From NCBI RefSeq assembly GCF_022394535.1, contig NZ_CP089414.1:1302001-1366000 (forward strand): DNA of 64,000 bases. Direction: 5' to 3'. The position numbers and the translations under genes are program-made. This document shows, in pieces, positions 45,407-54,572 of this stretch (position 1 is the first letter of the stretch; every line of letters begins with the position of its first letter). Origin of the DNA: Dyella terrae (GTDB taxonomy: Bacteria; Pseudomonadota; Gammaproteobacteria; Xanthomonadales; Rhodanobacteraceae). The notes beneath the pieces are model-generated. The model saw nothing but the letters and a program-made list of their open reading frames with translations. It did no database searches and had not been told where the DNA came from.

Positions 45407-46015
45407 ATGGCCCGTAAACGACTCACCCGCGAGGAAAGCCGCGACCAGACCCACCAGCGCCTGCTGGAGGCGGCGGCGCTTGTCATCGCCAAGAAGGGCT
45501 TTGCGGCGGCCAGCGTCGAAGACATCACCGCGCAGGCGGGCTACACGCGCGGCGCGTTCTATTCGAACTTCAAAAGCAAGGCCGAGCTGTTCATTGAGCT
45601 GCTGAGCCAGGACCACCAATGCGTGCGCCAGGACCTGCACCAGATCCTGGATGCGCCGCAGTCGCTGGAAGCCATCGAGGAACAGATCACGCAGTACTAC
45701 CTGCGTGTCTACCGCGATGAGAAGAACTTCATCCTGTGGGCTGAAGCGCGCTTGCTCGCGCTGCGCGATGCCAAGTTCCGCGCACGGCTCAATGCGTACT
45801 GCCTGGAAAAGCGCGACGACATCGCCGACGTCATTGAGCGCTTCTACCAGATGCGTGGCACCAAGCCGCCCGCCCCACCCAAAGATCTGGCCTTTACCAC
45901 GATGGCTCTGATCGACGGCATGCGTTTCTTCAACGAAACCATTCCAAAAGAATTGTCGGAAGAGGCAGCGCAGAACGCGCTGGGTGTCATCTTCACGTCA
46001 ACCTTCTTCAAATAG
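45407..46015 (+). CDS. TetR family regulator of the second RND operon
   Basis: A 202-residue repressor with the N-terminal HTH (LLEAAALVIAKKGFAAASVE, DITAQAGYTRGAFYSNFKSK). The start at 45407 (MARKRLTREESRD) is preferred over an in-frame codon at 45392. It is divergent from the adaptor-permease-channel operon, the common arrangement for pump repressors, with a palindrome between. Confidence 0.91.
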   Translation: MARKRLTREESRDQTHQRLLEAAALVIAKKGFAAASVEDITAQAGYTRGAFYSNFKSKAELFIELLSQDHQCVRQDLHQILDAPQSLEAIEEQITQYYLRVYRDEKNFILWAEARLLALRDAKFRARLNAYCLEKRDDIADVIERFYQMRGTKPPAPPKDLAFTTMALIDGMRFFNETIPKELSEEAAQNALGVIFTSTFFK

Positions 46016-46334
46016 GCTGCGTTTACCGGTACGACGGCACCCGCTCTCGCGTGCCGCTTCGGTGGCCTCATCGCCCCCATAGGCTGCCCGGCCGTCATCG
46101 GGCTATAACTTTTTTGCATAGCCATCCATAAATGGAACTACGCGCCCTGCCGGTCGCGATGGTATCCATTGATCTACCCACTACGGCGTTGGCTTCGACG
46201 GTTCGCTACACGCTGGGTTCGCCAAGCAGAACGGGCGCACCCGGCCAGCCGATCCACGCCGATTTTCGGGCAACGACCTGATCGCTGCCGCCAGCAGGAC
46301 GCGCAGGCAGCACCACTCTGAGGGGGAGACATTG
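46016..46334. other. Intergenic stretch, possible weak terminator
   Basis: The 319 bases after the tetR gene hold no convincing gene. A short stem (GCCCG/CGGGC, about 46091-46108) followed a few bases later by TTTTTT may end the tetR transcript. GGGGGAG ahead of 46335 is the binding site of the next gene. No other element is seen. Confidence 0.35.
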
Positions 46335-47705
46335 ATGACTAACGCATCGCGCCGCGGCGCGACGGTTCACTTCGCCTTGCGTTTGGCGGTACCCGTGCTC
46401 GGCACCACCATCGCAGCGTCCGCGTGGGCACCGTTGGCACATGCCGACGACAGCATTGCCCAGGCAGCCAAGACCACCGACTGCGCCAGGTACGACAAGT
46501 ACCGATTGCGCGGATCGGAAACGGCCATCATCACGACCTGCGATACCTTGTCGCCCGACCTGGGCGGCCTGCGCAAGTCCATGATCGACAGCGGCTGGCT
46601 GGTGCAGAACTACAGTTCGGTCACCGAATCCTATGACCTCAACCACGCCGATCGCGACGTGCCGCAGACCTATAGCGGTCAGCGACCGACGTTCCAGGCC
46701 AACACCAACTTCACCATCACCTACGATCTGTCGCGAGTGGGCTTTTTCGGCCAGAACGCGCAGTTCGGGGCGCAGGTGACGTGGAACCAGAACAGCTACC
46801 TCGGCAACGGCCTGCGCGGCGCGTTCGTCAACCAGCTCTCCATCGAGCAGGAATTCGCTAACAGCCGCGTGCGTCTGGAATACGGCTTCTACAGTATCGG
46901 CGCCAAATTCTACGGCGCGGTGCTGGGCACCAGTACAGCCGCGTCGGCACTTGGGCCAACCAGCGGCCTGATGTACGAAGCCGGCGTGGTGACGGGTGGA
47001 TTCAAGCCCACGCCCGCACTCGATCTGCGGCTTTACTCGCCGAGCCAGCGTTTCTACAACCACTTCGGCATGGCGCGCAGCACGAGTCCTCGCGGCTTCC
47101 AGTACGACTCGCAGCAGAACCCCACCGGCCTAAGCCTTACCGTGCCCGGCGCCAAGGTGTTGTACATCGATGAAGTGGGTTATCGGGTGATGCCCAAGCC
47201 CGACCAGTTCGCCAGTTGGATACGCGCCGGCGGTGTCTACAACACCAGCGATTACATGAACTACAAAGTGGGGCACCCGACCGTCAGCAACCACATGGTC
47301 TATGTGGCGTACACGCAGCAGTACACGCAGCCGGATCCAAGCTACCCCGTGCGTGGCCTGTATACGGATATCAAGCTGGACCAGGCACCATCGAGCCGCA
47401 ACGTGTACGACAAGGACGTGCTGTTCTCGCTCTACAGCATCGGCCCGTTCAAGGCCCGCCCCTACGACATGGCTACCTTCGGCTACCAGTACAAGTGGAT
47501 CAGCCCATGGACGCGCCTGGCGTTGGCGCATGCCACCGGGCTCCAGCCCATCGATAACAGCCAGACCTACACGCTGAGCTACGCCTTCCACGTCATACGC
47601 GGCCTTTACTTCAACAACTCGCTTTCCTATACCAATCATCCGGTACTGGTGCCGCAGCACCCCGCCACGCTGGTATGGATGTCCACCCTGTATTTTTCAT
47701 TCTGA
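46335..47705 (+). CDS. Outer-membrane porin (carbohydrate-porin-like)
   Basis: A 456-residue beta-barrel with a signal peptide ending near PLAHADD. It has a CARYDKYRLRGSETAIITTC segment with two cysteines that might form a disulphide, aromatic-rich amphipathic strands, and a C-terminal LVWMSTLYFSF ending in Phe. It resembles OprB/carbohydrate porins only in outline. ATG at 46335 has GGGGGAG upstream. It is followed 23 bases later by a periplasmic M20 peptidase, so a peptide or amide substrate is more likely than a sugar. Confidence 0.8.
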   Translation: MTNASRRGATVHFALRLAVPVLGTTIAASAWAPLAHADDSIAQAAKTTDCARYDKYRLRGSETAIITTCDTLSPDLGGLRKSMIDSGWLVQNYSSVTESYDLNHADRDVPQTYSGQRPTFQANTNFTITYDLSRVGFFGQNAQFGAQVTWNQNSYLGNGLRGAFVNQLSIEQEFANSRVRLEYGFYSIGAKFYGAVLGTSTAASALGPTSGLMYEAGVVTGGFKPTPALDLRLYSPSQRFYNHFGMARSTSPRGFQYDSQQNPTGLSLTVPGAKVLYIDEVGYRVMPKPDQFASWIRAGGVYNTSDYMNYKVGHPTVSNHMVYVAYTQQYTQPDPSYPVRGLYTDIKLDQAPSSRNVYDKDVLFSLYSIGPFKARPYDMATFGYQYKWISPWTRLALAHATGLQPIDNSQTYTLSYAFHVIRGLYFNNSLSYTNHPVLVPQHPATLVWMSTLYFSF

Positions 47706-47728
47706 ACATCGCTGCAGAGGAGAACCTC

Positions 47729-49072
47729 GTGATCCGCAAGAACCGCCTAGCCTTCGCTCTCGGCATGCTCGTCACCATCGCCGCGCCTGCAACCTGCCTC
47801 GCCTTTGATCCCGTCGCGGCCAAGAGCAGCATCGATACCGAACTGGACAAGGACTATCCGCACCTCGACGCGCTGTACAAGGACATCCACGAGCATCCTG
47901 AGCTCGGCTTTCAAGAAACACGCACCGCGGCAGCGTTGGCCAAGCAGATGCGCGCTCTGGGTTTCACCGTGACCGAGCACGTCGGCAAGACAGGCCTCGT
48001 GGCGATCTACAAGAACGGCGCCGGTCCCACCGTGCTGGTCCGCACCGAGCTAGATGCACTCCCGCTGGAAGAGAAGACCGGCCTACCCTATGCCAGCAAG
48101 GCCAAGCAGCTCTGGCAGGGCAAGGACACTCCGGTCGATCATGCCTGCGGCCATGACATCCACATGGCGACGTGGGTGGGCACGGCAAAGGCGCTGCTGG
48201 CGATGAAAGACCAGTGGCACGGTACGTTGATGTTCATTGCTCAGCCCTCCGAAGAGGCCGCCGTGGATGGCATCAGCGGCGCCAAGGCCATGATCAACGA
48301 CGGCCTGTTCACGCGCTTCCCGAAGCCCGACGTGGGCTTCGCCCTGCACAACGGCCCCATGCCGTTCGGCGTGTACTACCGGGCGGGTGTGTTGACGTCG
48401 AACTCCAACGATCTGTTCGTCACCTTCCACGGCAAGGGATCGCACGGCTCGATGCCACAGGAGTCGATCGACCCCGTGCTGATGGCTGCGCGTTTCGTCG
48501 AAGATGTACAGTCGGTAATCAGCCGCGAGAAGGATCCCGCCGCCTTCGGCGTGATCACGGTCGGTGCCATCCAGACGGGCAGCGCCGGCAACATCATCCC
48601 GGACACCGCCCTCCTACGTGGCACCATCCGCAGTTACGATCCCGCAGTCCGCGAAAAACTGTTCGCGGGCATCACGCGCACCGCCAATGGAGTAGCGCAG
48701 ATGGCGGGAGCACCCGCGCCCGACGTCAGCGTGCACAGCGGCGTCAATTACGATGCCGTGGTGAACGACGCTGCAGTGACCGCACGCACGGCGTCGGTAT
48801 TCAAGGCCGTCTTCGGCGACAAGGCGCATGAAATGCCCAGCCCGATGTCAGGCAGCGAGGACTATTCGGAGTTCATCGAAGCCGGCGTGCCTTCGTTGTA
48901 CTTCGCCGTGGGCGCTTATGAACCCGAGCGTGTCGCCGAGGCGAAGAAGAAGGGCGAAAGCTTGCCCGTCAACCACTCGCCCATGTACGCCCCGGTGCCC
49001 GAGCCGACCATCCGCACCGGCGTTGAAGCGATGACGCTTGCCGTCATGAGCGCGATGCAGCCGAACTCCTAA
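47729..49072 (+). CDS. Exported M20 family peptidase/amidohydrolase
   Basis: A 447-residue zinc hydrolase of the M20D (aminoacylase/carboxypeptidase, IAA-amino-acid hydrolase-like) family. A GTG start at 47729 is set by GAGGAGA and gives a signal peptide (LAFALGMLVTIAAPATCLAF). Metal ligands are in VDHACGHDIHMA, the catalytic Glu in PSEEAAVDG, and a dimerisation domain follows (TFHGKGSHGSMPQESIDPVL). It removes acyl or amino-acid groups from small amides in the periplasm. Probably co-transcribed with the porin. Confidence 0.9.
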   Translation: MIRKNRLAFALGMLVTIAAPATCLAFDPVAAKSSIDTELDKDYPHLDALYKDIHEHPELGFQETRTAAALAKQMRALGFTVTEHVGKTGLVAIYKNGAGPTVLVRTELDALPLEEKTGLPYASKAKQLWQGKDTPVDHACGHDIHMATWVGTAKALLAMKDQWHGTLMFIAQPSEEAAVDGISGAKAMINDGLFTRFPKPDVGFALHNGPMPFGVYYRAGVLTSNSNDLFVTFHGKGSHGSMPQESIDPVLMAARFVEDVQSVISREKDPAAFGVITVGAIQTGSAGNIIPDTALLRGTIRSYDPAVREKLFAGITRTANGVAQMAGAPAPDVSVHSGVNYDAVVNDAAVTARTASVFKAVFGDKAHEMPSPMSGSEDYSEFIEAGVPSLYFAVGAYEPERVAEAKKKGESLPVNHSPMYAPVPEPTIRTGVEAMTLAVMSAMQPNS

Positions 49073-49114
49073 GCGGCGCGTGCTGCATTTCCCGACCCGC
49101 TGAGCAAGCGTGGC

Positions 49115-49147
49115 CCACCCTTCCGCCTGTCTCAGGTGGAAGGGTGG
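49115..49147. terminator. Hairpin between M20 gene and convergent lysR
   Basis: CCACCCTTCCGCCT pairs with AGGTGGAAGGGTGG (one wobble) around GTCTC. It overlaps the last codons of the convergent lysR gene. It can serve both genes. Confidence 0.7.
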
Positions 49148-50034
49148 CTACGCTGCAATGATTCCAGCACCAGCTTGAACATCAGTTCGGCGGACGTCGG
49201 GAGTAGCTCGCGGTTGAGGCTGATCATCAGTAGCGGACGATCCGGCAGCGACTCTTCGATCTCCAGCGGCCGAATCTGATGGTGCAATGACGACGACATC
49301 CGCGCGCTCATTTGCGGACCCATCGCCAGCGCATCCAGGCCCGCCATGGCGTCCAAAGCCATAGTCAGCGACGAGCACTCGAAGACACGCTCGGGTGGCT
49401 GCAACCCGTTCTGCAGGAAAAACTGCTGGAAAACAGTTTGCGAACCGGACGCCGACGTCACCCACAGCGCCTCGCGCAGTTCGGCCAGATGCCTGGCGCG
49501 CTGTAGTGGGTGGCCACACCGTGCGGAAATCCGCAAAGGGATATGGCAGGCCGTCGAGACGTCGAATCCGCTCGACGTTTCCGGCGGGTGCGTGCTCAGG
49601 GCGAAATCCAGCGTACCCTCGCGCAACATCGCGGTGATCGCGGATGGACGCAACTCGTGCACGCTCAACCGGGTTTCAGGGAACTTGGCGTGGAACGCGA
49701 TGAAGGCATCCTCCAACGACATGGATAGCGCCGCCACCGCCGTCATGCCGATGGACACTCGCCTCGCGGCGTCCCCCTTCATTTCCTCGATATCGCGCTG
49801 CGCGCGGCCGACGCTTTCCAGCACATGACGTGCGTGTTCGATCAGGCGAAGGCCAAATGGAGTCAGTGTCACGCCCTGGCTCGAACGCACAAGCAACGCC
49901 ACGCCAAGCTCTTCTTCCAGTGCCTGCAAGGTGCGGCTCAATGCAGGCTGACTGATGTGTAGGCGCTTGGTCGCCTGTTGCAGGCTGCCGGATTCGTATA
50001 CGGCCACCAAGCTGCGCAGGTGTTGCAATTTCAT
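49132..50034 (-). CDS. LysR family transcriptional regulator
   Basis: A 300-residue LTTR with the HTH at residues 1-60 (MKLQHLRSLVAVYESGSLQQ, HISQPALSRTLQALEEELGV) and a periplasmic-binding-like effector domain. The start at 50034 is the family's normal start; the frame is open to 50100. It is convergent with the porin-M20 pair, and probably controls it or a distant target. The effector is unknown. Confidence 0.9.
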   Translation of the reverse strand: MKLQHLRSLVAVYESGSLQQATKRLHISQPALSRTLQALEEELGVALLVRSSQGVTLTPFGLRLIEHARHVLESVGRAQRDIEEMKGDAARRVSIGMTAVAALSMSLEDAFIAFHAKFPETRLSVHELRPSAITAMLREGTLDFALSTHPPETSSGFDVSTACHIPLRISARCGHPLQRARHLAELREALWVTSASGSQTVFQQFFLQNGLQPPERVFECSSLTMALDAMAGLDALAMGPQMSARMSSSLHHQIRPLEIEESLPDRPLLMISLNRELLPTSAELMFKLVLESLQRSHPST

Positions 50035-50154
50035 AGGAGAACGCTCGCGAAACGCGCTGCTGCGCGTGACTCGATCTGACCATATCACAGCGCTCGACAC
50101 GCACTATCGAATAAAACGTGATCGGCTGCACCGTGGTCAGGCGAGGCGCGTGAC

Positions 50155-51036
50155 CTAGCCGCGATATCGCTGCAGCATTCGCCCCAGTTCCGCCGCGAGT
50201 TCCTTAACCAGCGGGTCCGCCGTGGGCCGATGCAGCAAGGCGATATCCATCGTACCGATAGGAGGCAGGCCCTGCCGGCGTGTGAGCACAACGTGCTCGG
50301 CGGTGACCGCGCGCGCCGGAATCAGGCTCACACCGAGACCACCCGCCACAGCCGATTGCACGCCGAACAAGCTGGAACTGGTGAAGGCGATGCGCCAGCT
50401 TCGCCCGCGCCCTTCCACGGCCTTAATCATTTCCTCGCGATACAGGCCGCGCGGAGGGAACGCCACCAACGGTAGTGGTTCCTGATCCACGGCCGGGTTC
50501 TTCGCGCTGTCGATCCACACCAGTTTCTCCTGCCAGCGTGCTACCGCCTCACGGCTGTTCCGCCGCTGCTTGACGATGACCAGATCGAGCTCGCCGTGGT
50601 CGTAGCCCTGTGCGAGATCGCGGCTGAGCCCCGTGGTCACTTCCAGTTTTAGGTCGGGATGCCGGCGATTGAACGAGGCGAGCAGTTGCGGCGTTCTGCC
50701 GACGACGAAATCCTCCGGCACGCCTAACCGCACTGTGACCGCCACGGCCGCGCCTGCCAGGGCGTCCAGCATCTCGTCGTTGAGCGACAGCATGCGCCGC
50801 GCGTACGCAAGCAACCTCTCGCCCTGGTCGGTGGGCCGCACATCGCGATTGCCACGCACCAGCAACGGGTGGCCCGCCATGTCCTCCAGGCGTCGGATCT
50901 TCTGGCTCACCGTCGATTGCGTGGAATGCAGATGCGCCGAGGCCGTGGTGAAGCTGCCGCAGTCGGCCACGGTGACGATGGCCCGCAGCAGGTCCAGGTC
51001 GAACAACGCCCTATTTGGTTTTGCACTGGTAGCCAT
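50155..51036 (-). CDS. LysR family transcriptional regulator divergent from amidohydrolase
   Basis: A 293-residue LTTR with N-terminal HTH (DLLRAIVTVADCGSFTTASA, HSTQSTVSQKIRRLEDMAGH) and substrate domain (VAFPPRGLYREEMIKAV). It is divergent from the secreted amidohydrolase at 51130 across 93 bases, the classic layout of an LTTR with its target. Confidence 0.92.
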   Translation of the reverse strand: MATSAKPNRALFDLDLLRAIVTVADCGSFTTASAHLHSTQSTVSQKIRRLEDMAGHPLLVRGNRDVRPTDQGERLLAYARRMLSLNDEMLDALAGAAVAVTVRLGVPEDFVVGRTPQLLASFNRRHPDLKLEVTTGLSRDLAQGYDHGELDLVIVKQRRNSREAVARWQEKLVWIDSAKNPAVDQEPLPLVAFPPRGLYREEMIKAVEGRGRSWRIAFTSSSLFGVQSAVAGGLGVSLIPARAVTAEHVVLTRRQGLPPIGTMDIALLHRPTADPLVKELAAELGRMLQRYRG

Positions 51037-51058
51037 TTGAATATTTGGCTTCTAAATG
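51034..51058. promoter_or_regulatory. Possible LysR-type operator
   Basis: CATTT and AAATG form an inverted repeat 15 bases apart, with an AT-rich centre. It overlaps the lysR start codon and lies 72 bases from the amidohydrolase start. It is only a loose match to the T-N11-A rule. Confidence 0.35.
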
Positions 51059-51129
51059 ACAGGACCGACTTCTAACATCGATGAAGGCACCGGGCAACGC
51101 CCGCTTTCCCCCGTCGAGGAACATCACGC

Positions 51130-52581
51130 GTGAAGAAGCTTCTTTCAGTCGCCATCGCCTCCGCGGTGGCCCTGGCATCTCCTGCCTTTGCGGCACCGTC
51201 CGTCGGTGACGTGATCATCCGCCATGCCAACGTGGTCGACGTCGAGCATGCAAAGACCATCGACGACCAGGCCGTGGTGCTGCGCGGCAACGACATCGTC
51301 GCCGTCGGGCCCGATGCGGACATCGCCAAGGCGTGGAAGGCAGGGCTGACCGTGGATGGCAACCATCGCTTCCTGATCCCCGGCTTGTGGGACATGCATG
51401 TGCATTTTGGTGGCGGCCCGGATCTTATCGAGGAGAACAAGGCACTGCTTCCGCTGTACATCGCGCACGGCATCACCACCATCCGCGACTGCTCCGGCGA
51501 CCTGCCTGATCAAGTACTCGCTTGGCGCGGCGAGATTGCCAACGGCACGCTGTTCGGCCCGCAGCTATTTACCTCGGGCGCGAAGATCGAAGGCATCCAT
51601 CCGGTATGGAAGGGCACCATCGAAGTCGGCAGCAAAGCAGACGTCGACGCCGCGTTCGTGAAGCTGAAAAAGGACAAGGTCGACTTCGTCAAGATCACGG
51701 ACAGCACGCTCGACCCGCAACTGTTTCTCTATGCCGTGTCGGAGGCCAAGAGTTTCGGCATCCGCTCGTCGGGCCACATCCCCATGGCATTGACGGTGGA
51801 ACAGGCGGTTGACGCCGGTATCAGTTCCATCGAGCACATCGACTATGCGTACAAGGCGGGTGTGAAGGATGAGGCCGCCATCGCCGCCGACTTCGCCGCG
51901 GGACGCATCACGCGTGCGGAAGCCAATCGTCGCCTCGATGCCGGCTTCGATCAGGCGACGGCGATGAAGGCGTACCGGATGTTCAAGGACAAGGGCGTGT
52001 TCGTGACACCGACGCTCAACGGCGGCCGCGTGCTCGACTTTCTGGACGCCGACGACCACGCCCACGATCCCTACCTCGCCTATATCGGGCCGAAGCTGCG
52101 CAAGACCTACGACTGGCGCATCGAGCGCGCCGCCAAGGCGACGCCGGAGCAGATCGCGACCCGCCACACGCATTACCAGCAACTGGCCGCGGTGCTGCCC
52201 ATGCTGCAGCAGGCGGGCGTCACCATCATGGCGGGCACCGATGCCGGCTTCCTCAACTCCTTCGACTACCCCGGCATTGGCCTTCACGACGAGCTGAGCC
52301 TGTACGTAAAGAACGGCCTGACGCCGGCGCAGGCCCTATCGTCCGCCACGCGTGCCGGCCCGGCGTGGTTCGGCAAGCTGGATAGGTATGGCGCCATCGC
52401 CACGGGTCATGCCGCCGACATGGTGCTGCTAAAGCGCGATCCGCTGAAGGACATCGACGCCACACGCGACATCGACACGGTGATCCTGCGCGGCCATGTC
52501 TATGACCGCCACGCGCTGGACGGCATGCTCGACGAGACACGCGCCAAGGTCGCTACCTGGAACCAGCAGGCAGCAAAGTGA
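51130..52581 (+). CDS. Secreted amidohydrolase (imidazolonepropionase-like family)
   Basis: A 483-residue metal-dependent hydrolase with a signal peptide (KKLLSVAIASAVALASPAFA). Metal ligands are visible in order: DMHVHFGG (HxH), the Lys in VDFVKITDST, His in RSSGHIPM, His in SSIEHIDYAY, and Asp in IMAGTDAGF. This is the TIM-barrel amidohydrolase set; related secreted members cleave dipeptides or cyclic amides such as proline-containing dipeptides. The substrate here is unknown. Divergent from lysR and closed by a strong terminator. Confidence 0.9.
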   Translation: MKKLLSVAIASAVALASPAFAAPSVGDVIIRHANVVDVEHAKTIDDQAVVLRGNDIVAVGPDADIAKAWKAGLTVDGNHRFLIPGLWDMHVHFGGGPDLIEENKALLPLYIAHGITTIRDCSGDLPDQVLAWRGEIANGTLFGPQLFTSGAKIEGIHPVWKGTIEVGSKADVDAAFVKLKKDKVDFVKITDSTLDPQLFLYAVSEAKSFGIRSSGHIPMALTVEQAVDAGISSIEHIDYAYKAGVKDEAAIAADFAAGRITRAEANRRLDAGFDQATAMKAYRMFKDKGVFVTPTLNGGRVLDFLDADDHAHDPYLAYIGPKLRKTYDWRIERAAKATPEQIATRHTHYQQLAAVLPMLQQAGVTIMAGTDAGFLNSFDYPGIGLHDELSLYVKNGLTPAQALSSATRAGPAWFGKLDRYGAIATGHAADMVLLKRDPLKDIDATRDIDTVILRGHVYDRHALDGMLDETRAKVATWNQQAAK

Positions 52582-52587
52582 CGAAAC

Positions 52588-52615
52588 AGGGCCCGCTCGG
52601 CGCGGGCCCTTTCTT
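52588..52615 (+). terminator. Intrinsic terminator of the amidohydrolase gene
   Basis: A perfect 9-bp stem, AGGGCCCGC/GCGGGCCCT, with loop TCGGC, running directly into TTTCTT. The clearest Rho-independent terminator in the window. Confidence 0.92.
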
Positions 52616-52774
52616 CACGTGGCGCAGCATGACTCCGAGCCAACAATAGCGGCCTTCAACCATCCGGCGCCGGAGCGGGACATCCGGCGGCAGCCCGACG
52701 CGTAGCACCGAGGTAACCATCGGCCGCCACCGGACGAAGTCAGGACATTCAACCTGCTATCCAGGGAGTGCCGC

Positions 52775-53857
52775 ATGACCGATCCGTCCCGACCGTCACC
52801 ATCGCATCAGCCCTGGAGGTGGGCGGTGATCGGCCTCGCCGTGGCGGTGCTGGCCGCCGCCTTCGCCTACGTCGCCGGCTGGATCACGCCCCAGCGCCTT
52901 ACCGCGCACCGCATCGTGAATGCCTTGCAGGACAACAGCGGCGTCTATCCCGGCTACCGGCGCAACCATGCCAAGGGCGTCTGCGTGGCCGGCTACTTCG
53001 AAAGCAACGGCGCGGCGGCCACCTATTCCAAGGCCGGGGTGTTTGCGCAGGGGCGTACGCCCGTGGTCGGTCGCTTCGCCCTGCCCGGCGGCAATCCGTA
53101 TGCACCGGACAGCAGCGTTCCCATCCGCAGCTTCGCCTTGCGCTTTGCCTTGCCCAACGGCGAACAGTGGCGCACCGGCATGAACAGCATGCCGGTGTTT
53201 CCCGTAGCGACGCCGGAAGCGTTCTACGAGCAATTGGTGGCGACGCGGCCCGACCCGGCCACCGGCAAACCCGACCCCAAACGCGTGGGGGCCTTCTTTG
53301 CCGCACACCCTGAAACCGGCGCCTTTCTCGCCTGGGTGAAGACGGCCAAGCCTTCGGCCAGCTATGTGACCGAAACCTACGAAGGACTCAACGCGTTCTA
53401 CTTCATCGACGCCATGGGCAAGCGCCATGCCGTGCGCTGGAAGGTGGTGCCAGAAGCCACGGACGATGCAGGCACCGGCCCGCAGGCCGGCGACAAGGAT
53501 TACCTTGCCCGCGACCTGGAACACCGACTGGCCCAAGGCCCGCAGCGCTGGCGCCTGCTGGTGACGCTGGCCGCGCCGGACGACCCGACCAACGATGCCA
53601 CCAAAGTGTGGCCCGCGGACCGGCGCGTCATCGATGCGGGAACAGTGGTGATCGAAAGCGAACAACCGCAGGAAAGCGGCCCCTGCCGCGACCTGAACTA
53701 CGACCCGACCATCCTGCCGTCGGGCATCAAGATCTCCGACGACCCGCTGCTGCCGGCGCGCTCATCCGCCTATGCGGATTCGTATCTGCGCCGCACGGGC
53801 GAGGAAGCCCATATTCCGGGCACCGCGCATGCAAGCACGCCTTCGGAGCATCCGTAA
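52775..53857 (+). CDS. Membrane-anchored catalase-family peroxidase (SrpA-like)
   Basis: A 360-residue haem protein of the short catalase-related family. One N-terminal helix (WAVIGLAVAVLAAAFAYVAG) anchors it with the domain in the periplasm. The catalytic His is in the YRRNHAKGVCVAGYFE motif, and the proximal Tyr is probably in the C-terminal PARSSAYADSYLRR motif (R-x3-Y-type). Such proteins act as organic peroxidases or weak catalases. It overlaps the cytochrome b561 start by one base (TAATG), so the two probably function together. Confidence 0.9.
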   Translation: MTDPSRPSPSHQPWRWAVIGLAVAVLAAAFAYVAGWITPQRLTAHRIVNALQDNSGVYPGYRRNHAKGVCVAGYFESNGAAATYSKAGVFAQGRTPVVGRFALPGGNPYAPDSSVPIRSFALRFALPNGEQWRTGMNSMPVFPVATPEAFYEQLVATRPDPATGKPDPKRVGAFFAAHPETGAFLAWVKTAKPSASYVTETYEGLNAFYFIDAMGKRHAVRWKVVPEATDDAGTGPQAGDKDYLARDLEHRLAQGPQRWRLLVTLAAPDDPTNDATKVWPADRRVIDAGTVVIESEQPQESGPCRDLNYDPTILPSGIKISDDPLLPARSSAYADSYLRRTGEEAHIPGTAHASTPSEHP

Positions 53858-54486
53858 TGAACGCCCCCAACGCTTTCCATCCGCTGGCGCGACTGCTGCA
53901 CTGGACCATGGCCGTGCTCATCCTGGCGATGCTGTTTATCGGCGTGGGCATGGTGTCCACCGTGTCCGGTAAACACACGTGGCTGCTCGCCATCCACAAG
54001 CCGCTGGGTGCGCTTATCTTCGTGCTGGCGTTGATCCGCCTCGGCGTTCGCCTGCGTTTCCCTCCGCCGCCACTGCCAGCCGATATGCCGGCACTGATGA
54101 AGTTCGCCGCGCATGCGTCGCACTGGCTGCTCTACGCGCTGATGCTCGCCCTGCCTCTGGTGGGTTGGGCCATGCTGTCGGCGGGCGGCTATCCGATCTC
54201 GCTGGGCGGTTCGCTGCATCTACCGCCGATCCTTTCCGCCAACGGCGAAACGTTTGCGTGGTTGCGCGAGTCGCATCGTTATCTGGCCTACCTGCTGTTC
54301 TTTACTGTGCTCGGGCACATGGGGGCAGCGCTCTATCACGGCTTGATTCGACGCGATGACGTGCTACCGAGCATGACATTCCCATCCAGGGGAATGGCTA
54401 CACCTGTGGCCTCGGAGCCGGTGGTCATCATCGCGCCCGCACCCACAGAACCGTCACCGCGCTCCAGTGAAGTGCCTCCACCGTGA
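53857..54486 (+). CDS. Cytochrome b561 family protein
   Basis: A 209-residue four-helix diheme membrane protein. Candidate haem ligands are His in ARLLHWTMA, LLAIHKPLG, AAHASHWLL and LRESHRYLA. It would carry electrons from the quinone pool or superoxide to the periplasmic catalase-type enzyme encoded just before it. This pairing of srpA-like and b561 genes recurs in proteobacteria. The Pro-rich tail after residue 180 is not conserved. Confidence 0.92.
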   Translation: MNAPNAFHPLARLLHWTMAVLILAMLFIGVGMVSTVSGKHTWLLAIHKPLGALIFVLALIRLGVRLRFPPPPLPADMPALMKFAAHASHWLLYALMLALPLVGWAMLSAGGYPISLGGSLHLPPILSANGETFAWLRESHRYLAYLLFFTVLGHMGAALYHGLIRRDDVLPSMTFPSRGMATPVASEPVVIIAPAPTEPSPRSSEVPPP

Positions 54487-54536
54487 ACGAACATCCCGAC
54501 TTGCCGTCACGGCACTTGCGGTGCCCCATGTCAATA

Positions 54537-54554
54537 GTATGATTTACATCATAC
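54537..54554. promoter_or_regulatory. TetR operator, perfect 7-bp inverted repeat
   Basis: GTATGAT-TTAC-ATCATAC, directly upstream of the tetR gene at 54573. The geometry (7-4-7) is that of TetR-family sites and suggests autoregulation of the tetR-thioesterase operon. Confidence 0.75.
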
Positions 54555-54572
54555 AAATTGCGTGGAGCGGCC

